Below are positions 6,629 to 7,408 of a DNA stretch of 7,408 nucleotides, in pieces. The translations under genes were made by a program, and so were the position numbers. Every line of letters begins with the position of its first letter. Position 1 is the stretch's first letter. The stretch covers positions 1 through 7,408 of the forward strand of contig JBEIPP010000158.1 of NCBI GenBank assembly GCA_040376995.1. Reading direction: 5' to 3'. This DNA is from UBA4416 sp040376995. Its GTDB lineage: Bacteria > Bacteroidota > Bacteroidia > B-17B0 > Aurantibacillaceae. Below the pieces are notes generated by a model. That model saw only the letters and a list, made by a program, of their open reading frames with translations, was not told the DNA's origin and ran no database searches.

Positions 6629-7202
6629 ATTTTATTCCGCGATACGCGCCTGAAAAGTAAGCAATTAATCTTACACCATAAATCATTTGAACTCGATTAT
6701 AATCGCAGAAAATTTGCCCGCCTAATCCAATATCATATTTTATTTTATAAATAGCTTCTAAACAAATATGAGCGCCAAGTTCATTATATACTGTCCCTAA
6801 ATTGTAAGTAGTAGAATCACTGAGTTGTCTTCTGAAATAGGATGAGGATGGTCCAACAAAAGCAGATAAGTTGTACTTATTAGTTTCTTTTCTTAAACCA
6901 TAACATAAATGAATACTGTAATTATTTGATATTGTAAAATCAGTACCGCTTATAAATCCACCAAGTCTAAAATAATGTTGCTTTATAAAAAAACTAAAAT
7001 CAGCTCCAATATTTTTTTCATCTTTTGGCCATTTAGTATTATAATTAGGGCCTGCGCCAAACGAAAGCCAACTATTGTGAACCCTATAACGCTTGCCATC
7101 AAAGGCAACTTCCTCTTTTATATTAAATGATATTGAATCAGATTGAGCAAAAACACAATCTATAAAAAAAACACAAAATACAAATATGAATATGGCTCTC
7201 AA
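6600..7202 (-). CDS. Exported protein of unknown function, probable small outer-membrane beta-barrel
   Basis: I do not recognise a named family. The 200-residue product has a clear signal peptide: M-R, then a hydrophobic stretch at 4-19 ending VFA, with Q20 as first mature residue. The mature part (about 180 residues) consists of short alternating strands rich in Tyr, Phe, Gly and Ser, such as SWLSFGAGPNYN (44-55), YNLSAFVGPSSSYF (110-123), YDIGLGGQIFCDYN (156-169) and YGVRLIAYFSG (175-185). This fits an 8-strand outer-membrane barrel of the Bacteroidota type. The start is TTG at 7202: the preceding codon is TAG, and no in-frame ATG or GTG exists before the signal peptide. Cys16 is not in a lipobox. 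The 3' end overlaps the oxidoreductase gene by 29 bp. A real gene is likely; the function is unknown. Confidence 0.75.
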   Translation of the reverse strand: MRAIFIFVFCVFFIDCVFAQSDSISFNIKEEVAFDGKRYRVHNSWLSFGAGPNYNTKWPKDEKNIGADFSFFIKQHYFRLGGFISGTDFTISNNYSIHLCYGLRKETNKYNLSAFVGPSSSYFRRQLSDSTTYNLGTVYNELGAHICLEAIYKIKYDIGLGGQIFCDYNRVQMIYGVRLIAYFSGAYRGIKYGRAPVKNK

Positions 7203-7262
7203 CTATGCGAAGATATAAAAACAATTTAATTTTTTTAAATAGATTACTTCTCTTTTTACAAA

Positions 7263-7309
7263 GCGTAATCTTGCAATATCATAAAAACGTATTTAAACCC
7301 AGATTACGC
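7263..7309. repeat. 9-bp perfect inverted repeat upstream of the outer-membrane gene
   Basis: GCGTAATCT (7263-7271) and AGATTACGC (7301-7309) are perfect inverted copies with 29 nt between them. A third, shorter copy, AGATTAC, lies at 7241-7247 and also pairs with 7265-7271. Three such copies in 70 bp, 40-100 bp before a start codon, could be operator half-sites or part of a dispersed repeat. No conserved promoter boxes could be placed with confidence. Confidence 0.4.
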
Positions 7310-7360
7310 ATTAGAAAATCTATTACGAGCTGAAACCTCTTCAAAACAGAACGCTTTGCC

Positions 7361-7408
7361 ACTTTTTCTCCTTCATCATAGTGGTTACTATGCTTCAGTC
7401 AAAAAAGT
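7361..7408. repeat. Imperfect 48-bp palindrome at the right edge of the window
   Basis: Arms of 22 nt (7361-7382 and 7387-7408) match at 16 of 22 positions around a 4-nt loop. The outer 7 bp (ACTTTTT/AAAAAGT) and the inner 6 bp (CATAGT-GGTT-ACTATG, 7377-7392) pair perfectly. The palindrome runs to the last base, so it may extend further. It could be an RNA hairpin, the end of a dispersed repeat, or a mobile-element terminus. No transposase is visible. The rest of 7203-7408 is AT-rich with no convincing gene. Confidence 0.4.

Noticed and set aside
7154..7202. Cys16 of the 200-residue protein as a lipoprotein attachment site
   Set aside because: The residues before it (FFID) lack a lipobox, while VFA|Q three residues later is a good signal peptidase I site.
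7203..7408. Insertion sequence end or attachment site
   Set aside because: Inverted repeats are present, but no transposase, integrase, target duplication or tRNA gene is visible, so it is reported only as repeats.

Overview
The window looks like a piece of a Bacteroidota chromosome. The DNA is AT-rich (about two thirds A+T by eye). Shine-Dalgarno sequences are weak or absent before most genes. Two exported proteins have signal peptides that end in Ala followed by Gln. The largest gene combines CarboxypepD-regulatory-like, TPR and PD40-propeller modules, a mix typical of PorE-type envelope proteins of this phylum. All six convincing genes lie on the minus strand, so transcription runs from high to low coordinates. 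No tRNA, rRNA, CRISPR array or transposase gene is visible.

In transcription order: positions 7203-7408 are non-coding. They hold inverted repeats, including an imperfect 48-bp palindrome that ends at the last base of the window. Next comes a small exported, probably outer-membrane, protein of unknown function (7202-6600) that can only start at TTG. It overlaps by 29 bp an FAD-dependent oxidoreductase of the DAO fold (6628-5546). After a 70-bp AT-rich gap comes a 980-residue exported protein (5475-2533). It is built from two copies of a CRD-TPR-PD40 unit and has no C-terminal OmpA domain.

The last three genes form a compact block: a RimB-type retropepsin-like protein (2472-2032), RimK, the ATP-grasp ribosomal protein S6 glutamate ligase (2015-1125), and an AspA/AstE-type zinc hydrolase of the M14 clan (1125-181). 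Spacings are 16 bp and a 1-nt TAATG overlap, so co-expression is very likely. RimK adds glutamates to protein C-termini. RimB and possibly the M14 enzyme are plausible modulators or erasers of that mark, so this block may be a writer/eraser module for protein glutamylation. A hairpin followed by a T-rich tract at 123-156 probably ends the transcript.

The points most worth a second look are the rimB-rimK-M14 triad, the permuted duplication in the 980-residue protein (its N-terminus looks like the missing end of its last propeller blade), and the structured repeat-like sequence at the right edge.
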